Shown here piece after piece: positions 52,895 to 62,514 of a stretch of DNA of 64,000 nucleotides (positions are counted from its first letter, which is position 1; each line of letters begins with the position of its first letter). Position numbers and translations under genes: made by a program. The stretch lies in NCBI RefSeq assembly GCF_013618635.1, contig NZ_JABLSJ010000012.1, positions 40,664-104,663 on the forward strand, written 5' to 3'. The notes under the pieces were generated by a model. That model did not search any database. It saw nothing but the letters and a program-made list of their open reading frames with translations, and had not been told where the DNA came from. This stretch comes from Thalassobacillus sp. CUG 92003 (GTDB lineage Bacteria > Bacillota > Bacilli > Bacillales > Halobacillaceae).

Positions 52895-53596
52895 GTGCCG
52901 AAAAGATATTGGTATATCATTTTGACTTACGCCCTTTGCCAGATATCGACGCTTGCCGGCGTACCGATTTTGTATTACCTGGTAGGGTTGTCCCGAAACA
53001 ATTCAATTGCCATCTGGTCGATCATCAGCTTCTCAATTGCAACACTAATCATTCTACGTTTACTGAAGCCGGATATGACGAATTTATCACACGAACGTTC
53101 CGGTAAAGGCGGCATCATCCTCTGGTCGATTTTAGGCGTGTTTATGGCGCTGTTTTCTCAAGGGATCGCCGTGCAGATCGAATCGCTGTTCGGGATTTCG
53201 CAAGGCTCTGAAAACACGCGCGATATCATTGAAGTGGCCCAGCAATCGCCGCTCTTCATATTACTGCCGGTTGTGTTTGCCCCGATTACCGAAGAGATCA
53301 TTTTCCGCAAAATCATATTCGGATCGATTTATAAACGGACGAACTTCATCGTCGCTGTGCTGATTTCGTCAATCATTTTTGGCGCGTTCCACTTTGATTT
53401 CAGCCATATTTTGATTTATACCGCGATGGGGATGGTCTTCGCTTTCCTTTACGTTAAAACGAAGTCCATCATCACTCCGATTGTGGCGCACATGGCAATG
53501 AATTCGTTGGTCGTCGTCGCTCAGTACGGCATATCAGAGGAAGAATATGAAGATATTATGGAACAGCTGCAAATGATTCTAATTGGAGGATTTTGA
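52895..53596 (+). CDS. ydiL: CPBP family intramembrane glutamic protease (YdiL-like)
   Basis: A 233-aa polytopic membrane protein with the CPBP motifs: EEIIFRKIIFG (catalytic Glu pair and Arg), FGAFHFDFSH and a final HMAMNSLVV. These proteases cleave membrane-protein substrates. GTG start behind AAAGGAG. In B. subtilis ydiL is also next to groESL. An inverted TGTGAT-N14-ATCACA lies upstream at 52832-52857. Confidence 0.9.
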   Translation: MPKRYWYIILTYALCQISTLAGVPILYYLVGLSRNNSIAIWSIISFSIATLIILRLLKPDMTNLSHERSGKGGIILWSILGVFMALFSQGIAVQIESLFGISQGSENTRDIIEVAQQSPLFILLPVVFAPITEEIIFRKIIFGSIYKRTNFIVAVLISSIIFGAFHFDFSHILIYTAMGMVFAFLYVKTKSIITPIVAHMAMNSLVVVAQYGISEEEYEDIMEQLQMILIGGF

Positions 53597-53600
53597 TTCT

Positions 53601-53804
53601 ATGAAAAATGCGTTATTGTTCAGGGCTTTCCTCTACTTCCTATTAGGGATAGGATTCACGTACATTGCCATTCAGGTGGTAGAGGGATCGATTTATAATT
53701 TCACCACGATGCTGCTGGTCGTCATGGCGACCATTGATTTTGCGGTGGCTATACGACTCATTTCCCTGCATTTCAAAATTAAAAACTCAAACGAGAAAAA
53801 ATGA
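53601..53804 (+). CDS. ydiK: YdiK-like small membrane protein (DUF4305)
   Basis: About 67 aa with two transmembrane helices (FRAFLYFLLGIGFTYIAIQV and FTTMLLVVMATIDFAVAIRL). GGAGG precedes the ATG at 53601 and it follows ydiL by 5 bases. Synteny with B. subtilis ydiK supports the name. Function unknown. Confidence 0.8.
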   Translation: MKNALLFRAFLYFLLGIGFTYIAIQVVEGSIYNFTTMLLVVMATIDFAVAIRLISLHFKIKNSNEKK

Positions 53805-53809
53805 TGGGC

Positions 53810-53844
53810 GGGCGCTTCCTGATTGCACAGCGAAGCGCCCTTTT
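53810..53844 (+). terminator. terminator after ydiK
   Basis: GGGCGCTTC (53810-53818) pairs with GAAGCGCCC (53832-53840) and is followed by TTTT. Confidence 0.85.
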
Positions 53845-53858
53845 AGGAGGTAAGGGTC

Positions 53859-54404
53859 ATGACAGCTTTATTGACGGGAGAGCGCCTGGCGTTTACGGCG
53901 CTTAACGAGGACGACCTGAAAACAATCTCAGGCTGGTATCAAAACGTTGCGTTTGCGCGCCGCTTCGATGCACAGCCTTCGCAGCCAAAGCCGCTCGGCC
54001 AGCTGAAAAAGTGGAAGGAACAAGCGGAGGAAAGCAACAACCATTTCTTATTTGGCATTCGCGAACCTGGGACTGACAAGCTGATCGGGTATATTGAGCT
54101 TGAGGGAATCCTATGGAACCAGCGGAATGGCTGGGTGAGCATTGCCATCGGGGATGATGCGATGCAGGGTAAGGGTTACGGCACAGAAGCGATGGAGCTG
54201 CTGATGGGTTTTGCGTTTGATGAACTCAACTTGCACCGCTTGCAGCTGACCGTGTTCGAGTACAACACACCAGCCATCGCGATGTACGAACGGCTCGGGT
54301 TCACATACGAAGGCGCCCAGCGCGAATTCATCCTCCGCGACGGCCACGCCTACGACATGTACATCTACGGCCTCCTCCAACACGAATGGCGCGAACAGAA
54401 CTAA
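53859..54404 (+). CDS. GNAT-family acetyltransferase (RimJ/RimL type)
   Basis: The 181 aa follow the GNAT order: MTALLTGERLAFTALNEDDL start, FGIREPGTDKLIGYIELEG, the acetyl-CoA-binding GKGYGTEAMELLMGFAFDEL and RLQLTVFEYNTPAIAMYERLGF. Acetylates a protein N-terminus or small molecule; substrate not assignable. GGAGG upstream of the ATG. Confidence 0.88.
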   Translation: MTALLTGERLAFTALNEDDLKTISGWYQNVAFARRFDAQPSQPKPLGQLKKWKEQAEESNNHFLFGIREPGTDKLIGYIELEGILWNQRNGWVSIAIGDDAMQGKGYGTEAMELLMGFAFDELNLHRLQLTVFEYNTPAIAMYERLGFTYEGAQREFILRDGHAYDMYIYGLLQHEWREQN

Positions 54405-54411
54405 TCGGAAG

Positions 54412-54518
54412 GCGTACCTGGTACCAAATCCGACATCCTGAAAGAGCCGGGTGTGTCGTAAAGTTCCTTTACGACACACCCGGCTCTTTTCATTTTGCCT
54501 ATTTGGTACCAGGTACGC
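54412..54518. repeat. 107-bp nested palindromic element between convergent genes
   Basis: Outer perfect 18-bp inverted repeats (54412-54429 and 54501-54518, containing GTACCTGGTACC) surround an inner perfect 23-bp stem (54441-54463 with 54467-54489) closed by TTC. The inner hairpin is rho-independent-like on both strands. The outer arms suggest a small mobile palindromic element (MITE/REP-like) that also serves as terminator for GNAT and the MFS gene. Confidence 0.85.
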
Positions 54519-54547
54519 GCTTCTTCTTTCTCCGCATCCCTCCTCGC

Positions 54548-55939
54548 TTATCCTTCCGCTCCTTTGAGGATGAAGGAGAATGGGATGGCGATGATGAGGA
54601 CGATGGCTGAGACGAGAAAGGCTTCGTTCAGGGTTTGCAGGGTGGCGGCCTGCATGTCCATGTCGGTTACAGCCGCAATCTGGGCACGCCGGACTTCGTA
54701 ATAGATGGAGAAGAAGACGATGCCGAGCGACGATGAGATTTGTCTGATGATGTTATTCATCGCTGAGCCTTGCGCGACAAGATGTTCCGGAATCGCATTC
54801 ATGCCGGAAGTCGTCGCTGGCATGTTGCCCATCCCCATACCGAGACCGCGGACGGTGTTCAACACCATGATCCACCAATACGGCGTCTGGAGTTTCAGTG
54901 TGCTGAGTCCTAAGGTCGCTGCGGCCATGATTGCAAGTCCGGGCGGCACGACGAACTTCGGTCCTTTTTTATCTAGGAGCCGGCCACCGATCGACATGAA
55001 GATGCCGCTGGCTGCAGCTGCTGGCAGAAAGAGCAGCCCTGTTTTGATTTCTCCGAGCTCATACACATTCTGGATCAACAGCGGCAGCAGGAAGATCCCC
55101 GAAAACAAACCGATGGATGCAGCTGACGTCACCAGGATCGACACCGAATACGTCGGCACCTTGAAGACGGTTAAATTGAGGAGGGGCTGCTCTTGCCGGA
55201 GTTCATAGAACACGAAGACGAGCAAGGCCACCAGCCCTGCACTAATCAGCCCCATATTTAATGGGTCCGTCAATGCCTCCAGCGTTTTCCCGCGTCCGAG
55301 CGCAAACAGGATAGCCCCAATTCCCGAGGTCACGATCAGAAAGCCGACCAAATCGAATTTGATGTCCGGATCGGTTTCAGTCGGCTGGAGGAATTTCCAC
55401 GACAATAACAGTCCTGTTAAACCGAAGGGGATATTAAAGACGAACAGCCAGGGCCAATTGAAGAATTCGATGATGACACCGCCGACTGTCGGGCCGATCG
55501 CCGGGGCGACCATGGCAGCGACCCCGTAGATACCGACAGCCAGGCCCCGTTCATTTCTCGGGAACGCGTTGAAAATAAGCGCCATGGCAATCGGCATCAT
55601 CAAGCCGCCGGCCATCCCTTGCACCGCACGCGACATGATAATCATGGCCAGAGACTGGGAAAGGGCACCGGAAATCGAACCGACAATGAAGATGGCCAAG
55701 CCTGCCACGTAGACTTTCTTTTTGCCAAACCGATCACCGAAATAGCCGGTCAACGGCATGGTCATCCCCATCGATACCATGAAAATCGTCAAAATCCAGC
55801 CGACGGCTACAGCGTCTGCGCTGAAAAGCTCCATAAATCGCGGCAATGTCGGATTGAGCATGCTGTTATTTAAAATGACGGTGAAGGTGCCAAACAAAAC
55901 CGACACGACGACCAGCCACTTATTCGGCAGTTTTCCCAT
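54548..55939 (-). CDS. MFS multidrug efflux transporter (DHA2/EmrB-QacA type)
   Basis: About 463 aa with 14 predicted membrane helices, motif A in TGYFGDRFGKKKVYVAG and motif C-like GIYGVAAMVAPAIGPTVGGVII, typical of 14-TM proton-coupled drug exporters. ATG at 55939 follows GGGAGGGG. Substrate unknown. Confidence 0.92.
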   Translation of the reverse strand: MGKLPNKWLVVVSVLFGTFTVILNNSMLNPTLPRFMELFSADAVAVGWILTIFMVSMGMTMPLTGYFGDRFGKKKVYVAGLAIFIVGSISGALSQSLAMIIMSRAVQGMAGGLMMPIAMALIFNAFPRNERGLAVGIYGVAAMVAPAIGPTVGGVIIEFFNWPWLFVFNIPFGLTGLLLSWKFLQPTETDPDIKFDLVGFLIVTSGIGAILFALGRGKTLEALTDPLNMGLISAGLVALLVFVFYELRQEQPLLNLTVFKVPTYSVSILVTSAASIGLFSGIFLLPLLIQNVYELGEIKTGLLFLPAAAASGIFMSIGGRLLDKKGPKFVVPPGLAIMAAATLGLSTLKLQTPYWWIMVLNTVRGLGMGMGNMPATTSGMNAIPEHLVAQGSAMNNIIRQISSSLGIVFFSIYYEVRRAQIAAVTDMDMQAATLQTLNEAFLVSAIVLIIAIPFSFILKGAEG

Positions 55940-56042
55940 GGTGTCCCCTCCCATCTTTGATTCTTCGTAACACGAAACTATTAACCACTATATCATATTC
56001 CGGCAATTTTCAGCACCGCCCGCTGTCAACCTTTCATGAACG

Positions 56043-56079
56043 AAAAAAGCAGAATGACGTGATGCAGTCATCCTGCCTA
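56043..56079 (-). terminator. terminator after rex
   Basis: GCAGGATGAC and GTCATTCTGC form the stem; T6 follows on the minus strand. Confidence 0.8.
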
Positions 56080-56718
56080 CTCTTCTTCCAGCGGATAATG
56101 TTTGAGAAAATAGACGAGCGCTTGCAGTTCGACAGCTAGGTCGATGTGGTGCACCCGCACGTGTTCAGGAACGGTGATGCGCGCCGGGGTGAAATTCAAG
56201 ATACCTGAAATGCCGGCTGCTACTAATCGATCAGCGATGCCCTGAGCCGCGCTCGAAGGAACGGTGAGGATCGCTACCGATATATTGCTCATTTTCGCCT
56301 CCAGTTGATCGATGTGTTCAATCGGGACGTTGCCGATGACCGAGCCGATTTTCTCTGACTGGGTATCAAAGGCGATTTGAATTTTGGTGTTGTTGTTTTT
56401 GGTGAAGTTATAATGAAGAAAAGCTGTGCCAAGATTCCCCACACCGATAAGAGCGACTTCGGTCGTTTCGTCCTGGTCGAGTGTCTGTCGGAAAAAAGAC
56501 AGCAAGTATTCGACATTATAGCCGTATCCCTTTTTCCCAAGCGCGCCAAAATAGGAAAAATCACGTCGGATTGTGGCCGAATCTACTTTGACGGCTTCAC
56601 TTAATTCCTTGGAAGATACGCGGGATTTCCCTTGCGTATGTAGATTGTTAATGAATCTATAGTAAAGCGGCAGGCGTTTCGCTGTCGCTTGCGGGATCTT
56701 ATTCTGTTCCATTTCCAT
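56077..56718 (-). CDS. rex: redox-sensing transcriptional repressor Rex
   Basis: A 213-aa Rex protein: N-terminal winged helix ([20 protein letters not shown]) and C-terminal Rossmann domain ([18 protein letters not shown]) that binds NADH/NAD+. It represses fermentation and anaerobic genes when NAD+ is high. Gene order moaC-rex matches B. subtilis ydiH. Confidence 0.96.
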   Translation of the reverse strand: MEMEQNKIPQATAKRLPLYYRFINNLHTQGKSRVSSKELSEAVKVDSATIRRDFSYFGALGKKGYGYNVEYLLSFFRQTLDQDETTEVALIGVGNLGTAFLHYNFTKNNNTKIQIAFDTQSEKIGSVIGNVPIEHIDQLEAKMSNISVAILTVPSSAAQGIADRLVAAGISGILNFTPARITVPEHVRVHHIDLAVELQALVYFLKHYPLEEE

Positions 56719-56740
56719 CCGTCACATCCTCCTTCGCCGC

Positions 56741-57226
56741 TCACGTTTCCCGGGTGAAATCCCCGCTTTTTCCGCCGGTTTTCTCGGCAAGATACGTCGG
56801 TCCGATGACCATGCCTTTGTCCACGGCCTTACACATATCGTAAACGGTCAACCCGGCAGCCGAGGCGGCAGTGAGTGCTTCCATTTCCACGCCGGTGCTT
56901 CCTTTTGTTTTGACAGAAGCCTCGATGTGAAGCTTGTATGACGCCGCTTCAACTTCCCACTCGAACGAAATGTCGACACCTTTTAACTGCAGCGGGTGAC
57001 ACATCGGCACAATGTCCGGCGTACGTTTCGCAGCCATGATGCCCGCCACTTGCGCTACCGAGAGCACGTCGCCTTTCTCCATTTCGTTTCGGGTAATTTT
57101 ATGGTAAATCGCTTCATTGACTTCCACGCTAGAGCGTGCTGACGCCGTTCTATTTGTTTCCCCTTTTTCCGCAATGTCCACCATTTTAGCTCGTCCTTGT
57201 TCATTAAAATGTGTGAAATCTGACAA
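56741..57226 (-). CDS. moaC: cyclic pyranopterin monophosphate synthase MoaC
   Basis: About 161 aa with the MoaC motifs [35 protein letters not shown] and [27 protein letters not shown] (in pieces). It acts in molybdenum cofactor synthesis. TTG at 57226 is preferred: GGAGG lies 7 bases upstream and MoaC proteins start near [10 protein letters not shown]. An upstream ATG at 57271 would add 15 unusual residues. Confidence 0.93.
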   Translation of the reverse strand: MSDFTHFNEQGRAKMVDIAEKGETNRTASARSSVEVNEAIYHKITRNEMEKGDVLSVAQVAGIMAAKRTPDIVPMCHPLQLKGVDISFEWEVEAASYKLHIEASVKTKGSTGVEMEALTAASAAGLTVYDMCKAVDKGMVIGPTYLAEKTGGKSGDFTRET

Positions 57227-57389
57227 AATAGAACCTCCTCTAGCATCTTTCGCATCGATTACTTCAAACATTATCTCTATTTTATCAAAAAATCAAACAA
57301 TAGTCGTTACGTTTTTCACAATCTCGCGTCATGTTCCTTGCTTGCCTTTGTGCGAGTAAGATACACTTGTTTCATTGAGGTGAATAACC

Positions 57390-59318
57390 ATGATTCTGTT
57401 GCAAGCCAATCAAGTCACTAAACGATTCGGTGCTGAACTGATCTTATCGAATATTAAAATAGAAATCCAAACGCACGACCGCATCGCTATTGTTGGGCGC
57501 AATGGCACAGGCAAATCGACCCTGCTGAAAATCTTGGCCGGGGAGATGTCCTATGATTCAGGCGATGTCTTCAAACCCAAGGAAGTCTCCGTCGGGTATT
57601 TGGCACAAAACACCGGCCTCTCCTCCGACAAGACCATCTGGGAAGAAATGCTTCATGTGTTTGATGAGCTCCGTCATATGGAAAAGCGCCTCCGGGAAAT
57701 GGAAGCGCAAATGGCTGATCCGGACCTGCTCAACGATCCGGAAAAATACCAGCAGCTGCTGCAAGATTACGATCAAAAACAGCAAGCCTTTAAAATGGAC
57801 GGCGGGTATCACTACGAAGCCGACATTAAAGCCGTTTTAAACGGGCTTAATTTCAAGGATATGAACTGGGACACGCCGATTCTCTCCTTGAGCGGCGGCC
57901 AAAAAACGCGTCTCGCTTTAGCCAAAATGCTCTTGTCCGCTCCGGATGTCCTGATTTTAGACGAGCCGACCAACCACCTTGATATTCAAACGTTAAGCTG
58001 GCTGGAAAACTACTTGCAAGGGTATGACGGCGCGGTGGTCATCGTCTCGCACGACCGTTATTTCCTGGATAAAATCGTCGATACCGTGTACGAACTCGCC
58101 TTCCAATCGTCGAAGAAGTTCAACGGCAATTACTCGTATTATTTACAAAAGAAAGAAGAAGATTTCGAACTCGAAATGAAACAATACGAGAAACAACAAG
58201 CGGAAATCAAACGCATGGAAGACTTTATCCAGAAAAACATCGTCCGGGCCACGACCAGCAAGCGCGCCCAAAGCCGGCGCAAGCAGCTGGAAAAAATGGA
58301 AAAGGTCGACAAACCGAAAGATGACGATAAATCGGCTAAATTCTCCTTCCAAATCAACCGAAAAAGCGGCAACGATGTGCTCAAACTCCGCGATCTTGGC
58401 TTCCGTTACCCTGATCAGGAACAGTATACCTTCGACGGCGTCAACTTTGACTTAAGCCGTGGTGACAGCATCGCGCTCGTCGGCCCGAATGGTGTCGGCA
58501 AAACGACGCTGCTGAAATCCATCATCGGCCAGGTACAGGCGGAAAAAGGCGATATCACGGTCGGCGCCAATGTCCAAATGGGATATTACGACCAGGAACA
58601 AACCCGCCTTAACTCGAAGAAATCAGTACTAGATGAACTGTGGGACGAGTATCCGTTAAAAAATGAAAAAGACATCCGCACGATTTTAGGCAACTTTTTA
58701 TTCTCGGGCGAAGATGTGCTGAAACCCGTCCATTCGTTGAGCGGCGGCGAAAAAGCTCGCCTCTCCTTAGCCAAATTGATGATGGAAGAAGCCAATCTGT
58801 TGATTTTGGACGAGCCGACCAACCATTTGGACCTGGATAGTAAGGAAATCCTCGAAGCTGCCCTGATCGATTATCCCGGCACGCTGCTGTTTGTTTCCCA
58901 CGACCGGTACTTTATCAACAAGATCGCCACCCACGTTGTTGAAATGCAGCCCGAGGAAACACGCTTATTCCTGGGAGACTATGACTATTACATCGAGAAG
59001 AAACAAGAAGAGCATGAACTCATGCTGCTTGAAGCTCAGGAAAAGGAAGCCGAGTCTCCCTCGGAATCATCTGCTAAAGATGCATTCGTTCAGGATAAAG
59101 CCGCCAAACGTGAAGAACGCAAAAAACAGCGGCGCATTTCAGAGATCGAACAGGAAATAGAAACATTAGAAGGCACCATTGAAGAAAATGATGCCCTGCT
59201 CTGTAAGCCCGAAGTGTTTCAGGATCACGAGAAATCGCTTGAACTCACAGAACAGAACGACGCCAACCACAAACGCGTCGAACAATTGATGGAAGAATGG
59301 GAAACCTTGCAGGAATAA
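57390..59318 (+). CDS. ydiF: ABC-F ATPase (YdiF-like)
   Basis: A 642-aa soluble protein with two ABC domains, each with Walker A (GRNGTGKST; GPNGVGKTT), LSGGQKTRLALAK / LSGGEKARLSLAK signatures and Walker B (VLILDEPTNHLD; LLILDEPTNHLD), joined by an ABC-F linker (about 245-305) and ending in a coiled coil. ABC-F proteins act on ribosomes in translation or antibiotic protection. Synteny matches B. subtilis ydiF. Confidence 0.95.
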   Translation: MILLQANQVTKRFGAELILSNIKIEIQTHDRIAIVGRNGTGKSTLLKILAGEMSYDSGDVFKPKEVSVGYLAQNTGLSSDKTIWEEMLHVFDELRHMEKRLREMEAQMADPDLLNDPEKYQQLLQDYDQKQQAFKMDGGYHYEADIKAVLNGLNFKDMNWDTPILSLSGGQKTRLALAKMLLSAPDVLILDEPTNHLDIQTLSWLENYLQGYDGAVVIVSHDRYFLDKIVDTVYELAFQSSKKFNGNYSYYLQKKEEDFELEMKQYEKQQAEIKRMEDFIQKNIVRATTSKRAQSRRKQLEKMEKVDKPKDDDKSAKFSFQINRKSGNDVLKLRDLGFRYPDQEQYTFDGVNFDLSRGDSIALVGPNGVGKTTLLKSIIGQVQAEKGDITVGANVQMGYYDQEQTRLNSKKSVLDELWDEYPLKNEKDIRTILGNFLFSGEDVLKPVHSLSGGEKARLSLAKLMMEEANLLILDEPTNHLDLDSKEILEAALIDYPGTLLFVSHDRYFINKIATHVVEMQPEETRLFLGDYDYYIEKKQEEHELMLLEAQEKEAESPSESSAKDAFVQDKAAKREERKKQRRISEIEQEIETLEGTIEENDALLCKPEVFQDHEKSLELTEQNDANHKRVEQLMEEWETLQE

Positions 59319-59862
59319 TAAAAAAGAGCTGTTGCTGACAGCTCTTTTTTTGTATGAACGTGAATAATCCTATACACATACATCCACAGTGTTATACACA
59401 GAAAAGAACGTGTATTTTAGGTTATCTACAGGTTTATGCACATTATCCACAGGTTATAAAATGTTTATCCACAAAGTTTGTACACACGTACATGATTATG
59501 ATTGCAACTTAAATTAGAAGGTTATCCACTGTATATATATACAGTTGTTGATAACCTATCAAGCCCTCAGACTGCAAAGCGAAACACGTGTTCTGCCTTG
59601 GCATCACTGATCTGAAACCCTCGTCTTCTCCTGGCAGAATTCAGAATTTTTCTTTTTTCTAAAAAACTTATCCACAAAGTGGCATGGCTGAATCAGGAGA
59701 AAATATCTGAACTAGCAGAGCGATTATGGTGTCTATTTCAAAGCCCCGGGTGTGGATAACCACTAAAGACTAGATTCGACATGTCCCCCACCCTCTCCCG
59801 AAGTGACGGACCAGAAATAAGCAAAGACCAACTCCACTTCGAGTTGGTCTTTTCATTAGCTG
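59319..59862. other. DnaA-box cluster between ydiF and tsaD
   Basis: Perfect TTATCCACA boxes at 59443-59451, 59465-59473, 59668-59676 and, inverted, 59751-59759. One-mismatch boxes at 59392-59400, 59422-59430, 59434-59442, 59522-59530 and, inverted, 59546-59554. Two boxes abut directly (59434-59451). A ydiF terminator (about 59325-59351, AAAAAGAGCTG/CAGCTCTTTTT) and a tsaD-side hairpin at about 59828-59850 (AAGACCAACTC/GAGTTGGTCTT) flank it. No gene is seen. Confidence 0.8.
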
Positions 59863-60909
59863 CTATTCCTGCTCTTTAGTTAGTCCACTCGCTGCATAAC
59901 GTTCCAAACTAAGCGCCGGATTGGCATTCAAATCCCACTCCGCCCGGTGCCCCTGACGATAAGCAACGGCTCCAGCCGCTGCAATCATCGCAGCATTGTC
60001 AGTACATAATGATAACGGCGGAATCAACAAGCTGCAGGCTTCATCGCTGAATTTTGCTTCCAAAGCAGATCTCAAGCCGCTGTTAGCCGCTACGCCGCCA
60101 GCCACAATCACTTGCTTTACGTTATGTTCGCGCGCCGCCTCCAGCGTCTTTGTGGATAACACATCCACGACATTCGCTTGAAAGCTAGCAGCCACATCTT
60201 CAGCTCTTAATTCCTCTTGTTTTTGCTTGGCATTGTGAAGCTTATTCAACACCGCTGATTTCAATCCGCTGAAGCTGAAATCGTACGAACCTGCTTCCAA
60301 CCAGGCGCGGGGGAAGTCAATGGTTTCCGCTCCGGTGGCGGCAAGCTTGTCGATTTCAGGTCCGCCGGGATAAGGAAGCCCGAGCGTCCTGGCCACTTTA
60401 TCATAGGCTTCACCCGCCGCGTCATCACGCGTTTCACCAATCGTTTCGAACGAGCCGTGTTCATGCATGAGAATCAGTTCGGTATGTCCGCCCGATACCA
60501 CCAGCGACAAGAGCGGGAATTCAAATTCCTGTTCGAGCCTATTCGCATAAATGTGGCCCGCAATATGGTGGACACCCACCAGCGGTTTTTGCTTTGAAAA
60601 TGCCAGGGATTTGGCGGCATTGACCCCGACGAGCAGTGCACCGACAAGTCCCGGTCCTTCTGTCACAGCAACAGCATCGATATCCTCAACGGATAACTGC
60701 GCTTCTTGGAGCACTTCTTCCAGTACCACCGTAATCTGTTCGATATGGTGCCGGGATGCAATTTCCGGGACCACACCGCCAAATCGTTTATGACTCTCGA
60801 TTTGGGAAGCGATCACGTTTGCGATCAGTTCGGTTTCATTTTTCACAATGGCAGCAGCTGTTTCATCACAACTCGTTTCGATCGCCAGAATATATTCATC
60901 TCTCTTCAT
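59863..60909 (-). CDS. tsaD: tRNA N6-threonylcarbamoyltransferase TsaD
   Basis: About 348 aa of the Kae1/TsaD family: [16 protein letters not shown], metal-binding [13 protein letters not shown] and [10 protein letters not shown], and [17 protein letters not shown]. It transfers threonylcarbamoyl to A37 of ANN-decoding tRNAs with TsaB and TsaE. ATG at 60909 overlaps the rimI stop as ATGA. Confidence 0.97.
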   Translation of the reverse strand: MKRDEYILAIETSCDETAAAIVKNETELIANVIASQIESHKRFGGVVPEIASRHHIEQITVVLEEVLQEAQLSVEDIDAVAVTEGPGLVGALLVGVNAAKSLAFSKQKPLVGVHHIAGHIYANRLEQEFEFPLLSLVVSGGHTELILMHEHGSFETIGETRDDAAGEAYDKVARTLGLPYPGGPEIDKLAATGAETIDFPRAWLEAGSYDFSFSGLKSAVLNKLHNAKQKQEELRAEDVAASFQANVVDVLSTKTLEAAREHNVKQVIVAGGVAANSGLRSALEAKFSDEACSLLIPPLSLCTDNAAMIAAAGAVAYRQGHRAEWDLNANPALSLERYAASGLTKEQE

Positions 60910-61361
60910 GATAAACCCACCCACATGACAACGGCATCTTCTCCATCATCGGTATAATAATTTTTTCGGATTCCACCTGGGACCAGTCCGAATTTTCGAT
61001 ACAGACGCTGAGCTGCAACATTTGAGACTCTGACTTCAAGCGACATTTGCACCGCTCCATGGCTGATTGCGTAATCAAAAACATGTCCAAACAGTTTCTC
61101 ACCGTAAGCACTGCCGCGGTATTCCGGTAATATCGCGACATTCGTGATGTGCGCTTCATCAATAATCAGCCACACACCGCAATAGCCGAACACGACATCA
61201 TCTTTTTCGATGACAAAATAATGGGCATAAGGATTTTGGTCGATTTCACTCATAAATGTTTCGCGCGTCCAGGGTACAGGAAACGAGGCATGTTCAATCG
61301 CCATGATTTGATCGATATCCTCCATGGCCATCGGGCGAATCTCATAAGCGTCAGCCATCAT
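60906..61361 (-). CDS. rimI: ribosomal protein S18 alanine N-acetyltransferase RimI
   Basis: 151 aa, GNAT fold: [40 protein letters not shown] (acetyl-CoA site) and [18 protein letters not shown]. Usually embedded in the tsa cluster, as here, with short overlaps on both sides. Confidence 0.94.
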   Translation of the reverse strand: MMADAYEIRPMAMEDIDQIMAIEHASFPVPWTRETFMSEIDQNPYAHYFVIEKDDVVFGYCGVWLIIDEAHITNVAILPEYRGSAYGEKLFGHVFDYAISHGAVQMSLEVRVSNVAAQRLYRKFGLVPGGIRKNYYTDDGEDAVVMWVGLS

Positions 61362-62044
61362 GACTTCTCCTGACGCTCAAGCCACTTAGCTTCCGCTTCA
61401 GCCATACGCAAATAATTCGGTACAAGTCGGTGAACTGGCGTCGGTTCGCGCCGGATCGCAGCAAGTCCCATCGAAGCTGGACGCGGCTGATGATAGGAAG
61501 CTTCTGGAATAACAGCCAGATCCCCCATGATTGAGGTGATCTGCTCTTCATGCACCTGAAGATCCTGACTCAAAAATAACGTACGTGTTTCCGTCGCTTT
61601 CAATTCGAGGAGCCAATCGTTCATCAACACGTTCGCCTCGTCTTTGATCCGGTTTCCTGAACCATCATAAAGACTCGTATACACTAAACCGCGACGCGCA
61701 TCAAAAAAGGGACACACCTGTCCAGAAAAGTATTGCCCTTGAAAAGCGACAGCTTCCAAGCTGGATATCCCAACGACCGGAATATCCAGTGACCACGCCA
61801 TGGTTTTAGCGGTGGAAAGACCGATGCGAACCCCCGTGAATGAACCCGGGCCAACTGCGACCGCAATTCGATCAAGCTCCTCAGGTGTCGTTTCAGTCGA
61901 GGCCATTAGCTGCTGAATAGCCGGCATTAAGCGCACCGAGTGGTTTTTTTTAATTGTTGTAACCAGTTCCCCTGCGACGTGGCTGTTTTTTATGATCGCA
62001 ACGCCCAACGAATGGTTCGATGTATCAATCGCTAGTACATTCAT
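61358..62044 (-). CDS. tsaB: TsaB, tRNA threonylcarbamoyladenosine synthesis partner
   Basis: 228 aa: MNVLAIDTSNHSLGVAIIKN start and VAVGPGSFTGVRIGLSTAKTM, the TsaB hallmark. Binds TsaD. Overlaps tsaE and rimI by 4 bases each. Confidence 0.96.
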   Translation of the reverse strand: MNVLAIDTSNHSLGVAIIKNSHVAGELVTTIKKNHSVRLMPAIQQLMASTETTPEELDRIAVAVGPGSFTGVRIGLSTAKTMAWSLDIPVVGISSLEAVAFQGQYFSGQVCPFFDARRGLVYTSLYDGSGNRIKDEANVLMNDWLLELKATETRTLFLSQDLQVHEEQITSIMGDLAVIPEASYHQPRPASMGLAAIRREPTPVHRLVPNYLRMAEAEAKWLERQEKS

Positions 62045-62514
62045 GCCACAATCTCCTTACAGATTTTTTCAAAATGAGGGGTGCCCGGCCGCAGTTCAAT
62101 CGAGCGTACCTGATTATCGACTATGCGCAAATGAATATCCAGTCGAGCCGCAGGTAAAAAGGCAGTAATATACTGAGCCCATTCCACTACCGTGACCCCT
62201 CCTCCTTCGAAATAGTCATCAAAGCCAATATCTTCTTCACTGTCTTCCAGCCTGTATGCATCAATGTGGAAGAGGGGGAGGCGTCCCATATATTCTTTAA
62301 CAATCGTAAAGGTAGGGCTGTTGATGGTGCGGCTTACACCTAGTCCTTTTCCGAGGCCTTTTGTAAACGTGGTTTTCCCTGCTCCCAGGTCCCCTTCCAT
62401 CGTGAGAACATCGCCAGCCATCAGTTTCGTTCCGAGTTTTTCAGCCAACGCCATGGTTGCCTCAGGTGAATCCGTTTTGATTTCATATGCTTCCATGCTG
62501 ATCACCAATCTCAT
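62041..62514 (-). CDS. tsaE: TsaE ATPase of tRNA t6A synthesis
   Basis: 157 aa with Walker A EGDLGAGKTTFTKGLGKGLG and INSPTFTIVKEY, plus LFHIDAYRLEDSEEDIGFDDYF, typical of TsaE. Overlaps thiL by ATGA. Confidence 0.96.
   Translation of the reverse strand: MRLVISMEAYEIKTDSPEATMALAEKLGTKLMAGDVLTMEGDLGAGKTTFTKGLGKGLGVSRTINSPTFTIVKEYMGRLPLFHIDAYRLEDSEEDIGFDDYFEGGGVTVVEWAQYITAFLPAARLDIHLRIVDNQVRSIELRPGTPHFEKICKEIVA

Noticed and set aside
59319..59862. Chromosomal or plasmid replication origin
   Set aside because: DnaA boxes are present but there is no dnaA, dnaN or AT-rich unwinding region with iterons, and it lies in conserved chromosomal synteny; titration site is more likely.
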